Source: Amycolatopsis australiensis
Lineage (GTDB): Bacteria; Actinomycetota; Actinomycetes; Mycobacteriales; Pseudonocardiaceae
Assembly: GCF_900119165.1 (NCBI RefSeq)
Contig: NZ_FPJG01000006.1
Coordinates: 6,014,001 to 6,078,000 of the forward strand
Direction: 5' to 3'
DNA length: 64,000 bases
Position numbers and translations under genes: made by a program. Positions 52,850 to 62,032 of this stretch are shown here, piece after piece. How positions within the stretch are numbered: position 1 is the first letter of the stretch; each line of letters begins with the position of its first letter. Below the pieces are notes generated by a model, which ran no database searches, was not told the DNA's origin, and was given only the letters and a program-made list of their open reading frames with translations.

Positions 52850-53694
52850 CACGCCCCCTTGCCCGCGTCCCGCATCGACCGCGCCGACTGCCCACCCAGC
52901 GAGTCCTCCGAAGTCTCCGCGTTGTGCGCGTGCGCGAAGTGGTGCAACCCGAACACCGAGTCCATTCCGGACCGCAGCCCCATGAGGTCCTCGGCCTGGT
53001 TGACCGCCTTCTTCGCCAGCGCCAGCCCGAACTGCGGCATCCCGCCGATCTTCTCGGCCAGCTCCAGGGTGCGCTGCTCCAGCTCGGCGCGCGGCACGAT
53101 CCGCGTCACCATGCCCCACTCCTTCGCCTGCTGGACGGTGAACCGCTCGCCGGTGAACAGAACTTCCTTGGCCGCCCGCGGCCCGAGCACCCACGGGTGC
53201 GCGAAGTACTCGACCCCCGGAATCCCCATCCGCACCACCGGATCCGCGAAAAACGCGTCGTCCGACGCCACGATCAGGTCACACACCCACGCCAGCATCA
53301 GCCCGCCGGCGATGCACGCCCCCTGCACACTCGCGATCATCGGCTTCGGGATCTCCCGCCAGCGGCGGCACATGCCGAGGTACACCTCCGACTCGCGGGC
53401 GAACCGCCGGTCACCCCCGGCGCGGTCGGTGTGGTCCCACCACAGCACCGCCCGCCGGTCGAAACTGACGTCCGCGTCCCGGCCCGGGCTGCCGATGTCG
53501 TGGCCGGCGGAGAAGTGCTTTCCCGCGCCCGCCAGCACGATCACCTTCACCTCCGCGTCGTTCACCGCGGTCGTGAAGGCGTCGTCGAGGGCGTAGGTCA
53601 TGGCCGAGTTCTGGGCGTTGCGGTAGTCCGGCCGGTTCATCGTCACCACCGCGACCGGGCCGCGCCGCTCGTAGCGGACCACCGGTTCACTCAT
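52849..53694 (-). CDS. Enoyl-CoA hydratase/isomerase family protein
   Basis: A 281-aa crotonase. GAGKHFSAGHDI is the first oxyanion-hole motif and SVQGACIAGGLMLAWVCDLI the second. The region of PVVRMGIPGVEYFAHPW differs from classical hydratases, which carry a catalytic Glu around this point, so its reaction within the pathway is uncertain. It sits between fadD3 and fadE31 with overlaps on both sides (ATGA with fadD3, 1 nt with fadE31), a position not occupied in the M. tuberculosis Rv3561-Rv3564 cluster. Confidence 0.85.
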   Translation of the reverse strand: MSEPVVRYERRGPVAVVTMNRPDYRNAQNSAMTYALDDAFTTAVNDAEVKVIVLAGAGKHFSAGHDIGSPGRDADVSFDRRAVLWWDHTDRAGGDRRFARESEVYLGMCRRWREIPKPMIASVQGACIAGGLMLAWVCDLIVASDDAFFADPVVRMGIPGVEYFAHPWVLGPRAAKEVLFTGERFTVQQAKEWGMVTRIVPRAELEQRTLELAEKIGGMPQFGLALAKKAVNQAEDLMGLRSGMDSVFGLHHFAHAHNAETSEDSLGGQSARSMRDAGKGA

Positions 53695-55220
53695 GCGCTC
53701 TCCTCGGTCAGCAGCCGCTTCAGCACCTTGCCGGAAGCGTTGCGGGGCAGCTCGTCCCGGAACTCGACGAACCGCGGGGTCTTGTAGTTGGCGAGCCGCT
53801 CGCGGCAGAACGCGACGACCGCGTCCGCGGTCAGCCCGCTGCCGACGACGAAGGCCTTGCCGACTTCGCCCAGCCGCTCGTCCGGGACGCCGACCACGGC
53901 GACGTCGCGGACCCCGGCCAGTTCGGTGAGCGCGTGCTCGACCTCGGCCGGGTAGACGTTGAAGCCGCCGCAGATGTACATGTCCTTGAGCCGTCCGGTG
54001 ATCGTCAGGTTCCCGCCGGGGTCCAGCTCGCCGACGTCGCCGGTGTGCAGCCAGCCGTCCTCGTCGACGGCCCGCGCGGTCGCCTCCGGGTCGTCGAGGT
54101 AGCCGAGCATCACGTTCGGGCCGCGGACCACGATCTCGCCCGGCGACCCCTGGATCGCGACCTCGAACTCCGCGGTCGCGCGGCCGGAGGTCCTCGCGAC
54201 GAGCTCGGCGTCGTCGCCCGGGCGGCACATCGTCACCACCACGGCTTCGGTCAGGCCGTAGGCCGTGAGAACCGTCTCGAACCCCAGCTCGGAGCGCATC
54301 CGGCGGACCAGCGAAGCGGGCACCGTCGCCGCCCCGGTGACCGCCAGCCGCAGGGACGACAGGTCGCCGCGGCGCTCGCGCAGCAGGGACTGGAAGATCG
54401 TCGGGGCGCCGGGCAAGATCGAGATGCGTTCGCGCTCGATCAGGTCGAGGGCCGCGCCGGTGTCGAACACCGCCTGCGGCACGATCGTCGCCCCGGTCAG
54501 CAGCCCCACGAGGATGCCGGCCTTGTAGCCGAAGCTGTGGAAGAACGGGTTGATCACCAGGTACCGGTCGCCGGCGGTGACCCGGCCGCAGTCCGCCCAC
54601 GCGGCCGCGACGCCGACCGCCTGGCGGTGGGCCGACAGCACGCCCTTGGCGCGGCCGCTGGTGCCGGAGGTGAACAGGATGTCGCTGACGTCGTCCGGTG
54701 CGACGGCGTCGGCGCGCGCCTCCGCTTCCACCGCCGTGACCTGCTCGGACAGCGCGAGGAACTCTTCCCAGCCGAGAGTGCCGGCGACCGGCCGGTGCGG
54801 CTGTTCCAGCGGCACCCGGACGACGGTGCGCAGGCCCGGCAGCTCGGCGCCGGTCGCGAGGATGGCCGCGTGGCGGTCGGTGCCGAGGAAGTCCGCGGCG
54901 ACGACGAGCGCCTTGGCGCGGCTGCGGGCGAGCAGGTCGACCGTCTCGGCGGCGGTGAACCGCGTGTTGACCGGCACCAGCGTCGCACCCGCGTAGAGCG
55001 CGCCCAGCGCCGCCAGGACCCAGTGGTGGGTGTTGGGCAGGTTGATCGCGACGCGGTCGCCCAGCTCGACACCGCGGGCCGCGAAGGCACGGGCGACCGC
55101 CTGAACACGTTCCAGAAGGTCGTCGAAACCGAGCCGGAGGCCGCCGTCGACGAGCGCCTCCGCGGAGCCGAACTTCGCGGCGGCGTCCCGGACGACGGCC
55201 GGGATCGTGCGCTGTCCCAC
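53691..55220 (-). CDS. fadD3: HIP-CoA ligase FadD3
   Basis: A 509-aa acyl-CoA synthetase. ILFTSGTSGRAKGVLSAHRQ is the AMP-binding P-loop, LTAYGLTEAVVV the A5 motif, WLHTGDVGELDPGGNLTITG the A7/A8 hinge and LPRNASGKVLKRLL the catalytic Lys near the C-terminus. Size and gene neighbourhood match FadD3, which adds CoA to HIP, the bicyclic indanedione propanoate left after cholesterol side chain and A/B rings are removed. GTG 55220 has GGAGGG upstream. It heads the leftward operon and shares a promoter region with fadE30. Confidence 0.9.
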   Translation of the reverse strand: MGQRTIPAVVRDAAAKFGSAEALVDGGLRLGFDDLLERVQAVARAFAARGVELGDRVAINLPNTHHWVLAALGALYAGATLVPVNTRFTAAETVDLLARSRAKALVVAADFLGTDRHAAILATGAELPGLRTVVRVPLEQPHRPVAGTLGWEEFLALSEQVTAVEAEARADAVAPDDVSDILFTSGTSGRAKGVLSAHRQAVGVAAAWADCGRVTAGDRYLVINPFFHSFGYKAGILVGLLTGATIVPQAVFDTGAALDLIERERISILPGAPTIFQSLLRERRGDLSSLRLAVTGAATVPASLVRRMRSELGFETVLTAYGLTEAVVVTMCRPGDDAELVARTSGRATAEFEVAIQGSPGEIVVRGPNVMLGYLDDPEATARAVDEDGWLHTGDVGELDPGGNLTITGRLKDMYICGGFNVYPAEVEHALTELAGVRDVAVVGVPDERLGEVGKAFVVGSGLTADAVVAFCRERLANYKTPRFVEFRDELPRNASGKVLKRLLTEESA

Positions 55221-55245
55221 CGCACCCTCCTCTGGACCAGCAAAC

Positions 55246-55259
55246 TAGAACGTGTTCTC
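55246..55259. promoter_or_regulatory. KstR-like steroid operator
   Basis: TAGAACGTGTTCTC has a perfect inner palindrome AGAAC-GT-GTTCT and fits the KstR consensus TnnAACnnGTTnnA except for its last base. It lies in the 82-bp gap between divergent fadD3 and fadE30. The KstR2 pattern (AnCAAGnnCTTGnT), which usually governs these genes, is not visible here. Confidence 0.6.
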
Positions 55260-55302
55260 ATTACCCTAGGTGCCGGACCGGCCCGGCAGCAAGGAGGCGT
55301 GC

Positions 55303-56448
55303 GTGGAACCGACGCGATTCCGCCGCGAGGTCGCGGGCTGGCTCGCGGACAACCTGACCGGCGAGTTCGCGCGGCTGCGCGGCCTGGGCGGGCCGGGCCG
55401 CGAGCACGAGGAGTTCGACCTGCGCCTCGCCTGGGAGCGGCACCTGGCCGCGGCGGGCTGGACCTGCGTCGGCTGGCCCGTCGAGTTCGGCGGGCGTGGC
55501 CTGTCCTTGGCCGAGCAGGTCGCCTTCCACGAGGAGTACGCCGCCTCCGGCGCCCCCGCGCGGGTGAACCACATCGGTGAGCAGCTGCTCGGCCCGACGC
55601 TCATCGCCTTCGGCACGCCCGAGCAGCAAAAACGGTTCCTGCCCAAGATCGTCGAGGTCGAAGAACTGTGGTGCCAGGGCTACTCCGAGCCCGGTGCCGG
55701 CTCCGACCTCGCCGCCGTCTCGACCTCGGCGGTCCTCCGTGACGGCGAGTGGATCGTCGACGGCCAGAAGATCTGGACCTCGCTGGCGCACATGGCCGAC
55801 TGGTGTTTCGTCGTCGCCCGCACCGAACCGGGGTCCCGGCGCCACCACGGGCTCTCCTACCTGCTCGTCCCCCTGCGCCAGGACGGGGTCACGGTCCGGC
55901 CGATCCGGCAGCTGACCGGGACGTCGGAGTTCAACGAGGTCTTCTTCGACGACGCCCGCACGGACGCGAGCCTGGTCGTCGGCGAGCCCGGTGAGGGCTG
56001 GCAGATCGCCATGGCCACGCTCGGCTTCGAACGCGGCGTCTCCACCCTCGGCCAGCAGATCGGCTTCCGCCGCGAACTCGACGCCATCGTCGCCGACGCC
56101 AAACGCTTCGGCACCTACGACGATCCGCTACTGCGCCACGACCTCATCCGCGCCCGGATCGGCCTGCGCGTCCTGCGGGCTCACGCGTTGCGGACGCTCG
56201 GGAAACCCGCCGGGCCGGAGGTGGCCGTCGGCAAGCTGCTGTGGGCGCAGTGGCACCGCGGGCTCGGTGAGCTGGCCGTGCGCGCCCGCGGCGCCCGCTC
56301 GCTCGTCGCCGGGGGCGCCGAACCGGACGACGCGCAGCGGCTCTACCTGTTCACCCGCGCCGACACGATCTACGGCGGCTCCGACGAGATCGAACGGAAC
56401 ATCATCGCCGAGCGCGTGCTCGGCCTGCCCCGGGAGGCCCGACCGTGA
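55303..56448 (+). CDS. fadE30: Acyl-CoA dehydrogenase FadE30
   Basis: A 381-aa acyl-CoA dehydrogenase. WCQGYSEPGAGSDLAAVSTS is the FAD/substrate loop and TIYGGSDEIERNIIAERVLG the C-terminal signature. Divergence from fadD3 and the following ipdF-like and fadA6-like genes match the Rv3560c-Rv3556c region, where FadE30 dehydrogenates a HIP-derived CoA ester. GTG 55303 with AAGGAGG 5 nt upstream is the start. Its TGA overlaps the next GTG by 4 nt. Confidence 0.9.
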   Translation: MEPTRFRREVAGWLADNLTGEFARLRGLGGPGREHEEFDLRLAWERHLAAAGWTCVGWPVEFGGRGLSLAEQVAFHEEYAASGAPARVNHIGEQLLGPTLIAFGTPEQQKRFLPKIVEVEELWCQGYSEPGAGSDLAAVSTSAVLRDGEWIVDGQKIWTSLAHMADWCFVVARTEPGSRRHHGLSYLLVPLRQDGVTVRPIRQLTGTSEFNEVFFDDARTDASLVVGEPGEGWQIAMATLGFERGVSTLGQQIGFRRELDAIVADAKRFGTYDDPLLRHDLIRARIGLRVLRAHALRTLGKPAGPEVAVGKLLWAQWHRGLGELAVRARGARSLVAGGAEPDDAQRLYLFTRADTIYGGSDEIERNIIAERVLGLPREARP

Positions 56449-57215
56449 TCCCGCAGTACCCGCCCGGCCACGACCTCCTCCACGGCAAGGTCGTCGTGGT
56501 CACCGCCGCCGCCGGCACCGGCATCGGCTCCGCCGTCGCCCGCCGGTGTCTCGAAGAGGGCGCCGGCGTCGTGATCAGCGACTGGCACGAACGCCGCTTG
56601 AGCGAGAAGGCGGCCGAACTGGGCGACCTGGGCAAGGTCCACGCCATCCCGTGCGACGTCACGCAGGAAGACCAGGTCCAGGCGCTGATCGACGGCGCGG
56701 CCGGCCATTTCGGCCGGATCGACGTCATGGTCAACAACGCCGGGCTCGGCGGCACCAAGTCCGTGCTCGACATGACCGACGACGACTGGTCGCGCGTCCT
56801 CGACATCACCCTCACCGGCACCTTCCGCTGCACCCGCGCGGCCCTGCGCCAGTTCGTCGCCCAGGGCGGCGGCGGCACGATCGTCAACAACGCCTCCGTG
56901 ATCGGCTGGCGCGCCCAAGCGGGGCAGGCCCACTACGCCGCCGCCAAAGCCGGAGTCATGGCCCTGACCCGCTGCTCGGCCCTCGACGCGGCCGAACATG
57001 GCGTCCGGATCAACGCCGTCGCCCCGAGCCTGGCCATGCACCCGTTCCTCGCCAAGGTCACCAGCGGCGAACTCCTGGCCGACCTGACCAAGCGGGAAGC
57101 CTTCGGCCGCGCCGCCGAGCCGTGGGAAGTCGCCAACGTCATGGTTTTCCTCGCCAGCGACTACGCCTCCTACCTGACCGGCGAAGTCGTCTCCGTCAGC
57201 AGCCAGCACCCCTAG
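56445..57215 (+). CDS. ipdF: Short-chain dehydrogenase IpdF-like
   Basis: A 256-aa SDR. VVVTAAAGTGIGSAVARRCL is the nucleotide loop, with Ala in the place of one usual Gly. VNNAGLGG is the structural NNAG motif. SVIGWRAQAGQAHYAAAKAG carries the catalytic Tyr-x-x-x-Lys. Position between fadE30 and fadA6 matches Rv3559c (IpdF), which oxidises a hydroxyl on the HIP-derived CoA ester to a ketone. The assignment relies on this synteny together with length. Confidence 0.87.
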   Translation: MIPQYPPGHDLLHGKVVVVTAAAGTGIGSAVARRCLEEGAGVVISDWHERRLSEKAAELGDLGKVHAIPCDVTQEDQVQALIDGAAGHFGRIDVMVNNAGLGGTKSVLDMTDDDWSRVLDITLTGTFRCTRAALRQFVAQGGGGTIVNNASVIGWRAQAGQAHYAAAKAGVMALTRCSALDAAEHGVRINAVAPSLAMHPFLAKVTSGELLADLTKREAFGRAAEPWEVANVMVFLASDYASYLTGEVVSVSSQHP

Positions 57216-57224
57216 GAGCGGGTC

Positions 57225-58376
57225 GTGTCCGAAGCCTTCATCCTCGACGCCGTCCGCACGCCCGCCGGCCGGCGCGGCGGCGCCCTGTCCGGGTGGCATT
57301 CCGCCGACCTCGGCGCGCACGTCATCAAGGCGGTCGTCGAGCGCGCCGGGGTCGACCCGGACCTCGTCGACGACGTCATCCTCGGCTGCACCGACACGCT
57401 CGGCCCCCAGTCCGGCAACATCGCGCGCACCGCGTGGCTGGCGGCCGGGTTCGGCGACCACGTGCCCGGCGTGACCGTCGACCGGCAGTGCGGGTCGAGC
57501 CAGCAGGCCGTGCACTTCGCCGCCCAGGCGGTCCTGTCCGGCACGCAGGACCTGGTGCTGGCCGGCGGGGTGCAGAACATGAGCCGCATCCCGATCAGCG
57601 CGGCGATGCTGGCCGGGCGCGAGTACGGCTTCGCCGACCCGTTCTCCGGGTCGAAGGGCTGGCAGGAGCGCTACGGCAGCGTCGAGGTGTCACAGTTCCG
57701 CAGTGCGGAGATGATCGCCGAACACTGGGCCATCAGCCGGGAGGCGATGGAGGAGTACGCGCTGCGCAGCCACCGACGAGCCGTCGCGGCCATCGACGAA
57801 GGCCGGTTCGACGCGGAGATCGTGCCGGTCGACGGCTTCCGGCACGACGAAGGCCCGCGCCGGGACACGAGCCTGGAGCGCATGCGCGGCCTGAAGCCGC
57901 TGAGCGAGGGTTCACGCCTGACGGCGGCGGTGGCCAGCCAGATCTCCGACGGCGCGAGCGCGGCGCTGGTGGCGTCTTCGTCGTTCGTCGAGGAACACGG
58001 CCTGACCCCGCGGGCCCGCGTGCACCACCTTTCGGTCCGGGCGGCGGATCCGGTGTGGATGCTGACCGGGCCGATCCCCGCCACGGCCCACGCGCTGCGG
58101 AAAGCCGGGCTCACCGTGACGGACATCGACCTGTTCGAAGTCAACGAGGCGTTCGCGAGCGTGGTGCTGGCGTGGCTGGACGAGACGGGCGCGGACCCCG
58201 AGCGCGTCAACGTCAACGGCGGCGGGATCGCGCTCGGCCACCCGATCGGGGCGACCGGGACGAAGCTCCTCGCGACGCTCCTGCACGAGCTGGAGCGCCG
58301 CGAGGGCCGCTACGGCCTGCAGACGATGTGCGAAGGCGGCGGCACCGCCAACGTCACCATCATCGAGCGGCTGTAG
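57225..58376 (+). CDS. fadA6: Thiolase FadA6
   Basis: A 383-aa acetyl-CoA C-acyltransferase. VTVDRQCGSSQQAVHFAAQA holds the nucleophilic Cys, VNVNGGGIALGHPIGATGTK the active-site His, and MCEGGGTANVTIIERL replaces the usual CxGxGQG C-terminal motif with a Cys in CEGGG. In the HIP pathway FadA6 cleaves acetyl-CoA from a ring-opened product. GTG 57225 has AGGAG upstream, 9 nt after ipdF. It converges on fgd1 with a 1-nt gap. Confidence 0.92.
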   Translation: MSEAFILDAVRTPAGRRGGALSGWHSADLGAHVIKAVVERAGVDPDLVDDVILGCTDTLGPQSGNIARTAWLAAGFGDHVPGVTVDRQCGSSQQAVHFAAQAVLSGTQDLVLAGGVQNMSRIPISAAMLAGREYGFADPFSGSKGWQERYGSVEVSQFRSAEMIAEHWAISREAMEEYALRSHRRAVAAIDEGRFDAEIVPVDGFRHDEGPRRDTSLERMRGLKPLSEGSRLTAAVASQISDGASAALVASSSFVEEHGLTPRARVHHLSVRAADPVWMLTGPIPATAHALRKAGLTVTDIDLFEVNEAFASVVLAWLDETGADPERVNVNGGGIALGHPIGATGTKLLATLLHELERREGRYGLQTMCEGGGTANVTIIERL

Positions 58377-58377
58377 C

Positions 58378-59382
58378 TCACGCCAGGGCGCGCAGCTTCG
58401 GCAGCACGTCCTCGGAGAACTGGGTCAGGAAGCGTTCCTGGTCGTGGCCCGGGCCGTGGAAGACGAGGTGGTTGAGGCCCGCGTCCAGGTACGGCTTGAT
58501 CTGCGCCACCGCCTCGTCGGGGTCGGACGCCACGATCCAGCGCTTGGCGACCTGCTCGATCGGCAGCTCGTCGGCCAGCCGCTCCATCTCCTCGGCCGAG
58601 GAGACGCTGTGCTTCTGCTCCGCCGACAGCGACAGCGGCGCCCAGAACCGGGTGTTTTCCAGCGCCTGCTCCGGGTCGCGGTCGTAGGACATCTTGATCT
58701 CGATCGTCCGGTCGATGCCCTCGGCGTCCCGCGACGCCGCCTCCGCGCCTTCCTTCACCGCCGGGATCAGCTTCTCGGTGTAGAGGTCCATGCCCTTGCC
58801 CGAGGTGCAGATGAACCCGTCGCCCGAGCGGCCCGCGTACTTCGCGACCACCGGGCCACCCGCCGCGACGTACACCGGCACCGGCTGCTCCGGCCGGTCG
58901 TAGATCTTCGCGTTGACCAGCTTGTAGTAGTCGCCATCGAAGTTGACGTCGTCGCTGGTCCACAGTTCGCGCATCAGCTTGATCGACTCACGCAGCCGGG
59001 CGAAGCGCTCCTTGAACTCCGGCCACTCCCGCCCCGACACCGCGATCTCGTTGAGCGCCTCGCCGGTACCCACCCCCAGGATCACTCGGCCGTTCGACAG
59101 CAGCGACATCGTCGCGAACGCCTGCGCGATCACCGCCGGGTTGTACCGGAACGTCGGGGTCAGCACGCTCGTGCCGATCTGCACCCGCTTCGTGCGCTCG
59201 GCCACCGCCGGCATCCAGGCCAGCGCGAACGGCGCGTGCCCGCCCTCGTGCCGCCAGGGCAGGAAGTGGTCGGACACCCACACCGAGTCGAGACCCACCT
59301 CTTCGGCGCGCACGGCGTACTCCACCAGCTCCCGCGGCCCGAACTGCTCCGCGGACGCCTTGTAACCGACCTTCAGCGCCAC
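58378..59382 (-). CDS. fgd1: F420-dependent glucose-6-phosphate dehydrogenase
   Basis: A 334-aa LLM-fold enzyme strongly resembling mycobacterial FGD1 (336 aa), which oxidises glucose-6-phosphate and reduces F420. [14 protein letters not shown] start ([19 protein letters not shown]), [17 protein letters not shown] with the active-site His and Trp, VGTGEALNE with Glu and Asn, CTSGKG, AEQKHS and AKRWIVASD keep all the residues known to bind the phosphate and sugar. GTG 59382 starts 6 nt after the ipdC stop, and the ipdC terminal codons GGAGGATGA provide its Shine-Dalgarno. It is therefore the last gene of the ipd operon. Confidence 0.93.
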   Translation of the reverse strand: MALKVGYKASAEQFGPRELVEYAVRAEEVGLDSVWVSDHFLPWRHEGGHAPFALAWMPAVAERTKRVQIGTSVLTPTFRYNPAVIAQAFATMSLLSNGRVILGVGTGEALNEIAVSGREWPEFKERFARLRESIKLMRELWTSDDVNFDGDYYKLVNAKIYDRPEQPVPVYVAAGGPVVAKYAGRSGDGFICTSGKGMDLYTEKLIPAVKEGAEAASRDAEGIDRTIEIKMSYDRDPEQALENTRFWAPLSLSAEQKHSVSSAEEMERLADELPIEQVAKRWIVASDPDEAVAQIKPYLDAGLNHLVFHGPGHDQERFLTQFSEDVLPKLRALA

Positions 59383-59388
59383 CCTCGC

Positions 59389-60444
59389 TCATCCTCCCGT
59401 TTCCCGGCCGAGGCGGCGCAGGATCTCACCCGCCTCGGCCACCGTGCCCGCGACGATCTCGGCCACCGTGGGCAGGTCGTGGATCATGCCCACCACCTGC
59501 CCCGACGCTAGCACTCCCGCGTCCGTGCGGCCGTCGACCAGCCCGGCGCGCAACAGCATCGGGGTGTTGGCCGCCATGACCACCTGGCTCCACGTCAGGG
59601 CATTGCCGTGCTTCATCGCGAGGCCTTCCTTGACCATCGCAACCGGGGACAGCCCGGTGATATTCCGGAAGCGCAGCGCGTTGCGGGCGGCCTGCGCGAG
59701 ACCGCGGACCCGGCCGGTCCGTTCGAGCTTCTCGACGAGGTCGGTGCGCAGGACCCGGTGCGGCAGGCCGTCGACGCGCCGGGTGACGACGGTCCCGGTG
59801 AGGCCCTGCTCGAGGTAGAGGCGCTTGACGTCGGCGGGGACCGTGCTCTCCTTGCTGAGCAGGAACCGGGTGCCCATCGCGACCCCCGCCGCGCCGTAGG
59901 CGAGGGCGGCGGCGAGCCCGCGGCCGTCGAAGAACCCGCCGGCGGCGACGACCGGGATGCCGACGGCGTCCAGCACCGAGGGCAGCAGCAGCGTGGTCGC
60001 CACGCCCCCGGTGTGCCCGCCGCCTTCGCCGCCTTGGACGATGACGGCGTCCGCGCCCCAGGCCGCGACCTTCTCGGCGTGCCGCGCGGCACCGACCGAC
60101 GGGATCACGACGACCCCGTGGTCGCGCAGCTTCGCGATCATCTCCTTGCGCGGCGCGAGCGCGAAGGACGCCACCTTGACGCCCTCGCGGATCAGCAGGT
60201 CGACGCGGTCGCCGGCGTCGCCCGCGTCGGCGCGGAGGTTCACCCCGAACGGCTTGGCGGTCCGCTGCTTCACCTCGGCGATCGCCGCTTCCAGCTCGCC
60301 GAACGTCATGGTCGCCGAGGCCAGGATGCCGAGACCGCCCGCTTCGGCGGTCGCCGAGACGAGCCGCGGGCCGGCGACCCAGCCCATCCCGGTCTGCACG
60401 ACCGGGTGCTCGACGCCGGTGAGCCGGGTCAGCGCCGTCTTCAC
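59389..60444 (-). CDS. ipdC: IpdC-like flavin oxidoreductase (nitronate monooxygenase family)
   Basis: A 351-aa FMN TIM-barrel protein. PVVQTGMGWVAGPRLVSATA is the N-terminal FMN-binding block, VIVQGGEGGGHTGGVATTLL the phosphate-binding region, and VAAGGFFDGRGLAAALAYGA the second Gly-rich loop. Despite the nitropropane dioxygenase fold, its position after ipdB matches Rv3553 (IpdC), needed in HIP breakdown. GTG 60444 overlaps the ipdB stop by 4 nt. Confidence 0.9.
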   Translation of the reverse strand: MKTALTRLTGVEHPVVQTGMGWVAGPRLVSATAEAGGLGILASATMTFGELEAAIAEVKQRTAKPFGVNLRADAGDAGDRVDLLIREGVKVASFALAPRKEMIAKLRDHGVVVIPSVGAARHAEKVAAWGADAVIVQGGEGGGHTGGVATTLLLPSVLDAVGIPVVAAGGFFDGRGLAAALAYGAAGVAMGTRFLLSKESTVPADVKRLYLEQGLTGTVVTRRVDGLPHRVLRTDLVEKLERTGRVRGLAQAARNALRFRNITGLSPVAMVKEGLAMKHGNALTWSQVVMAANTPMLLRAGLVDGRTDAGVLASGQVVGMIHDLPTVAEIVAGTVAEAGEILRRLGRETGG

Positions 60445-61172
60445 GCGGGAACTTCCTTGTCGCGCGAACCCCGGGGGTCGAGTACTGCACGGATGAGCCG
60501 CAGTTCCTCGTCGGTGGGCTCCCGGCTGGTCCCGGTACCGGTGAAGTCGAGTTCGAACGTCGTCGCGGCCGCCACCTCGTCGCGGGTGACGCCGGGGTGC
60601 AGCGACAGCGCCCGCATCGCGTGGCCGGGACCGCCGAAGTCGAACACGCCGAGGTCGGTCACCACGCGGTGGACGTCGTGGTACTTCCCGGCCGACGGCC
60701 CGGCCTTGGCGGCGTTGTCGTAGCCGACACCGGACACGACGTCCACGGTGTCCACGAACACCCGCGTGGAGTGGCGCGGCACCCAGTAGCTGGTGCGGTG
60801 GTTGACCGTGTTGCCCGGCGCGCCGCGCACGCCGAGGAGCTGCTTCTTCGGGTGCGCGTGGTCGCCGATGGCCGAGATGTTCTGGTTGCCGTACCGGTCG
60901 ATCTGGTTCGCGCCCATCACGACGTGCCGCCGTCCGTGCGGCACGATCGTGTCCAGCATCTTCCGGAACGGCTGCCAGCCTTCCACGACGCCGCCGGTGG
61001 TGACGAGGTACGCCTCGCCGTCGGACATCAGCAGGTCCGGCTCGAACGTCAGCCGGGCGAGTTTCGCGCCCAGCTGCGGGATCAGGCCCATCGGGCTCGC
61101 GACGATCTCGCCGTCACCGCGGAACAGCTCGGCCACCGCCACGACGGCGATCTCGGCCCGGGTCGCGCTCAT
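60441..61172 (-). CDS. ipdB: IpdB, beta subunit of COCHEA-CoA hydrolase
   Basis: A 243-aa protein of the CoA-transferase fold. EIVASPMGLIPQLGAKLARL, EPDLLMSDGEAYLV and GANQIDRYGNQN are typical of type I CoA-transferase beta subunits. IpdA and IpdB together act as a hydrolase that opens the last steroid ring of the COCHEA-CoA intermediate. ATG 61172 overlaps the ipdA stop (ATGA), as expected for subunits made in equal amounts. Confidence 0.92.
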   Translation of the reverse strand: MSATRAEIAVVAVAELFRGDGEIVASPMGLIPQLGAKLARLTFEPDLLMSDGEAYLVTTGGVVEGWQPFRKMLDTIVPHGRRHVVMGANQIDRYGNQNISAIGDHAHPKKQLLGVRGAPGNTVNHRTSYWVPRHSTRVFVDTVDVVSGVGYDNAAKAGPSAGKYHDVHRVVTDLGVFDFGGPGHAMRALSLHPGVTRDEVAAATTFELDFTGTGTSREPTDEELRLIRAVLDPRGSRDKEVPA

Positions 61173-62032
61173 GCCGCCTCCGCGGTGAACTTGTCCACTT
61201 CGGACAGATAGGTGCGCTCGTCGCCGGACAGGAACCGGTCCACGAACCCCGGCCACGCCGCCGGGTCCTTGGCGCACGACGCGTAGTGCCGCTGGAACCG
61301 CTCGTCCCGGCCGTAGTCCGGCACCGCCGTGGTGAAGTGCGCGCCGCGCGGCGCCTCGACCACGCCGTCCACGCTGCCCCGGTTGAGCAGCAGCGACTGC
61401 ACCGGCCCGCCCGCCGTCAGCTCCGCCGTGTCCACGACTTTTTCCACCGACACGAACCGCTTCCCGGCCGCCAGGCAGAACAGGTCGTCGAAGTACGGGT
61501 CCGGGCCGAGGTACTGCGCGTTGCCGCGCGCGTCGGCGCGATTCAGGTGCACGAGCGCGACGTCGAGGTGCTGCGCGGGCACCGCGACCAGTTCTTCGTT
61601 GTCGGCGTACGGCGAGCGGACGGTCCGCAGGTCCGGGTTGACGCGCATGACTTCCGAGCCGAGCCCGGCGCGCAGCGGCAGGAACGGAAGCCGTTGCGCC
61701 GCCGCGGAAAGCGCCGCGGCGAACATGCCCTCGTCGTACTCCGTGACCGCGATGCTGCCCGTTTCGCGGGCCCGGCCGAACCACGGGTCGAACGGGATCG
61801 AGTCGAGCGTCACGAACCCGAACACGACCCGCTTGACCTTGCCGGCGGCGCAGAGCAGACCGACGTCCGGGCCGCCGTACGAGACGACGGTCAGGTCTTT
61901 CACCGGGGTGCGGAGGATCGCGCGGACCAGCGCCATCGGCTTGCGCCGTGAACCCCAGCCGCCGATCCCGATGGTCATGCCGTCCGTCAGCTCGGCCGCC
62001 ACCTCGTCGGCGGTGGTGCGCTTATCGGCCAT
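61169..62032 (-). CDS. ipdA: IpdA, alpha subunit of COCHEA-CoA hydrolase
   Basis: A 287-aa CoA-transferase-fold subunit. DGMTIGIGGWGSRRKPMALV is the N-terminal Gly-rich loop, VSYGGPDVGLLCAAGKVKRV and ETGSIAVTEYDEGMFAAALS contain the acidic active-site region. M. tuberculosis IpdA has about 290 residues. The start lies inside the end of echA20 (11-nt overlap). Confidence 0.92.
   Translation of the reverse strand: MADKRTTADEVAAELTDGMTIGIGGWGSRRKPMALVRAILRTPVKDLTVVSYGGPDVGLLCAAGKVKRVVFGFVTLDSIPFDPWFGRARETGSIAVTEYDEGMFAAALSAAAQRLPFLPLRAGLGSEVMRVNPDLRTVRSPYADNEELVAVPAQHLDVALVHLNRADARGNAQYLGPDPYFDDLFCLAAGKRFVSVEKVVDTAELTAGGPVQSLLLNRGSVDGVVEAPRGAHFTTAVPDYGRDERFQRHYASCAKDPAAWPGFVDRFLSGDERTYLSEVDKFTAEAA

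Noticed and set aside
59389..60444. Nitronate monooxygenase as a detoxifying enzyme
   Set aside because: The fold is right, but overlap with ipdB and operon order make an IpdC role in steroid breakdown far more likely.
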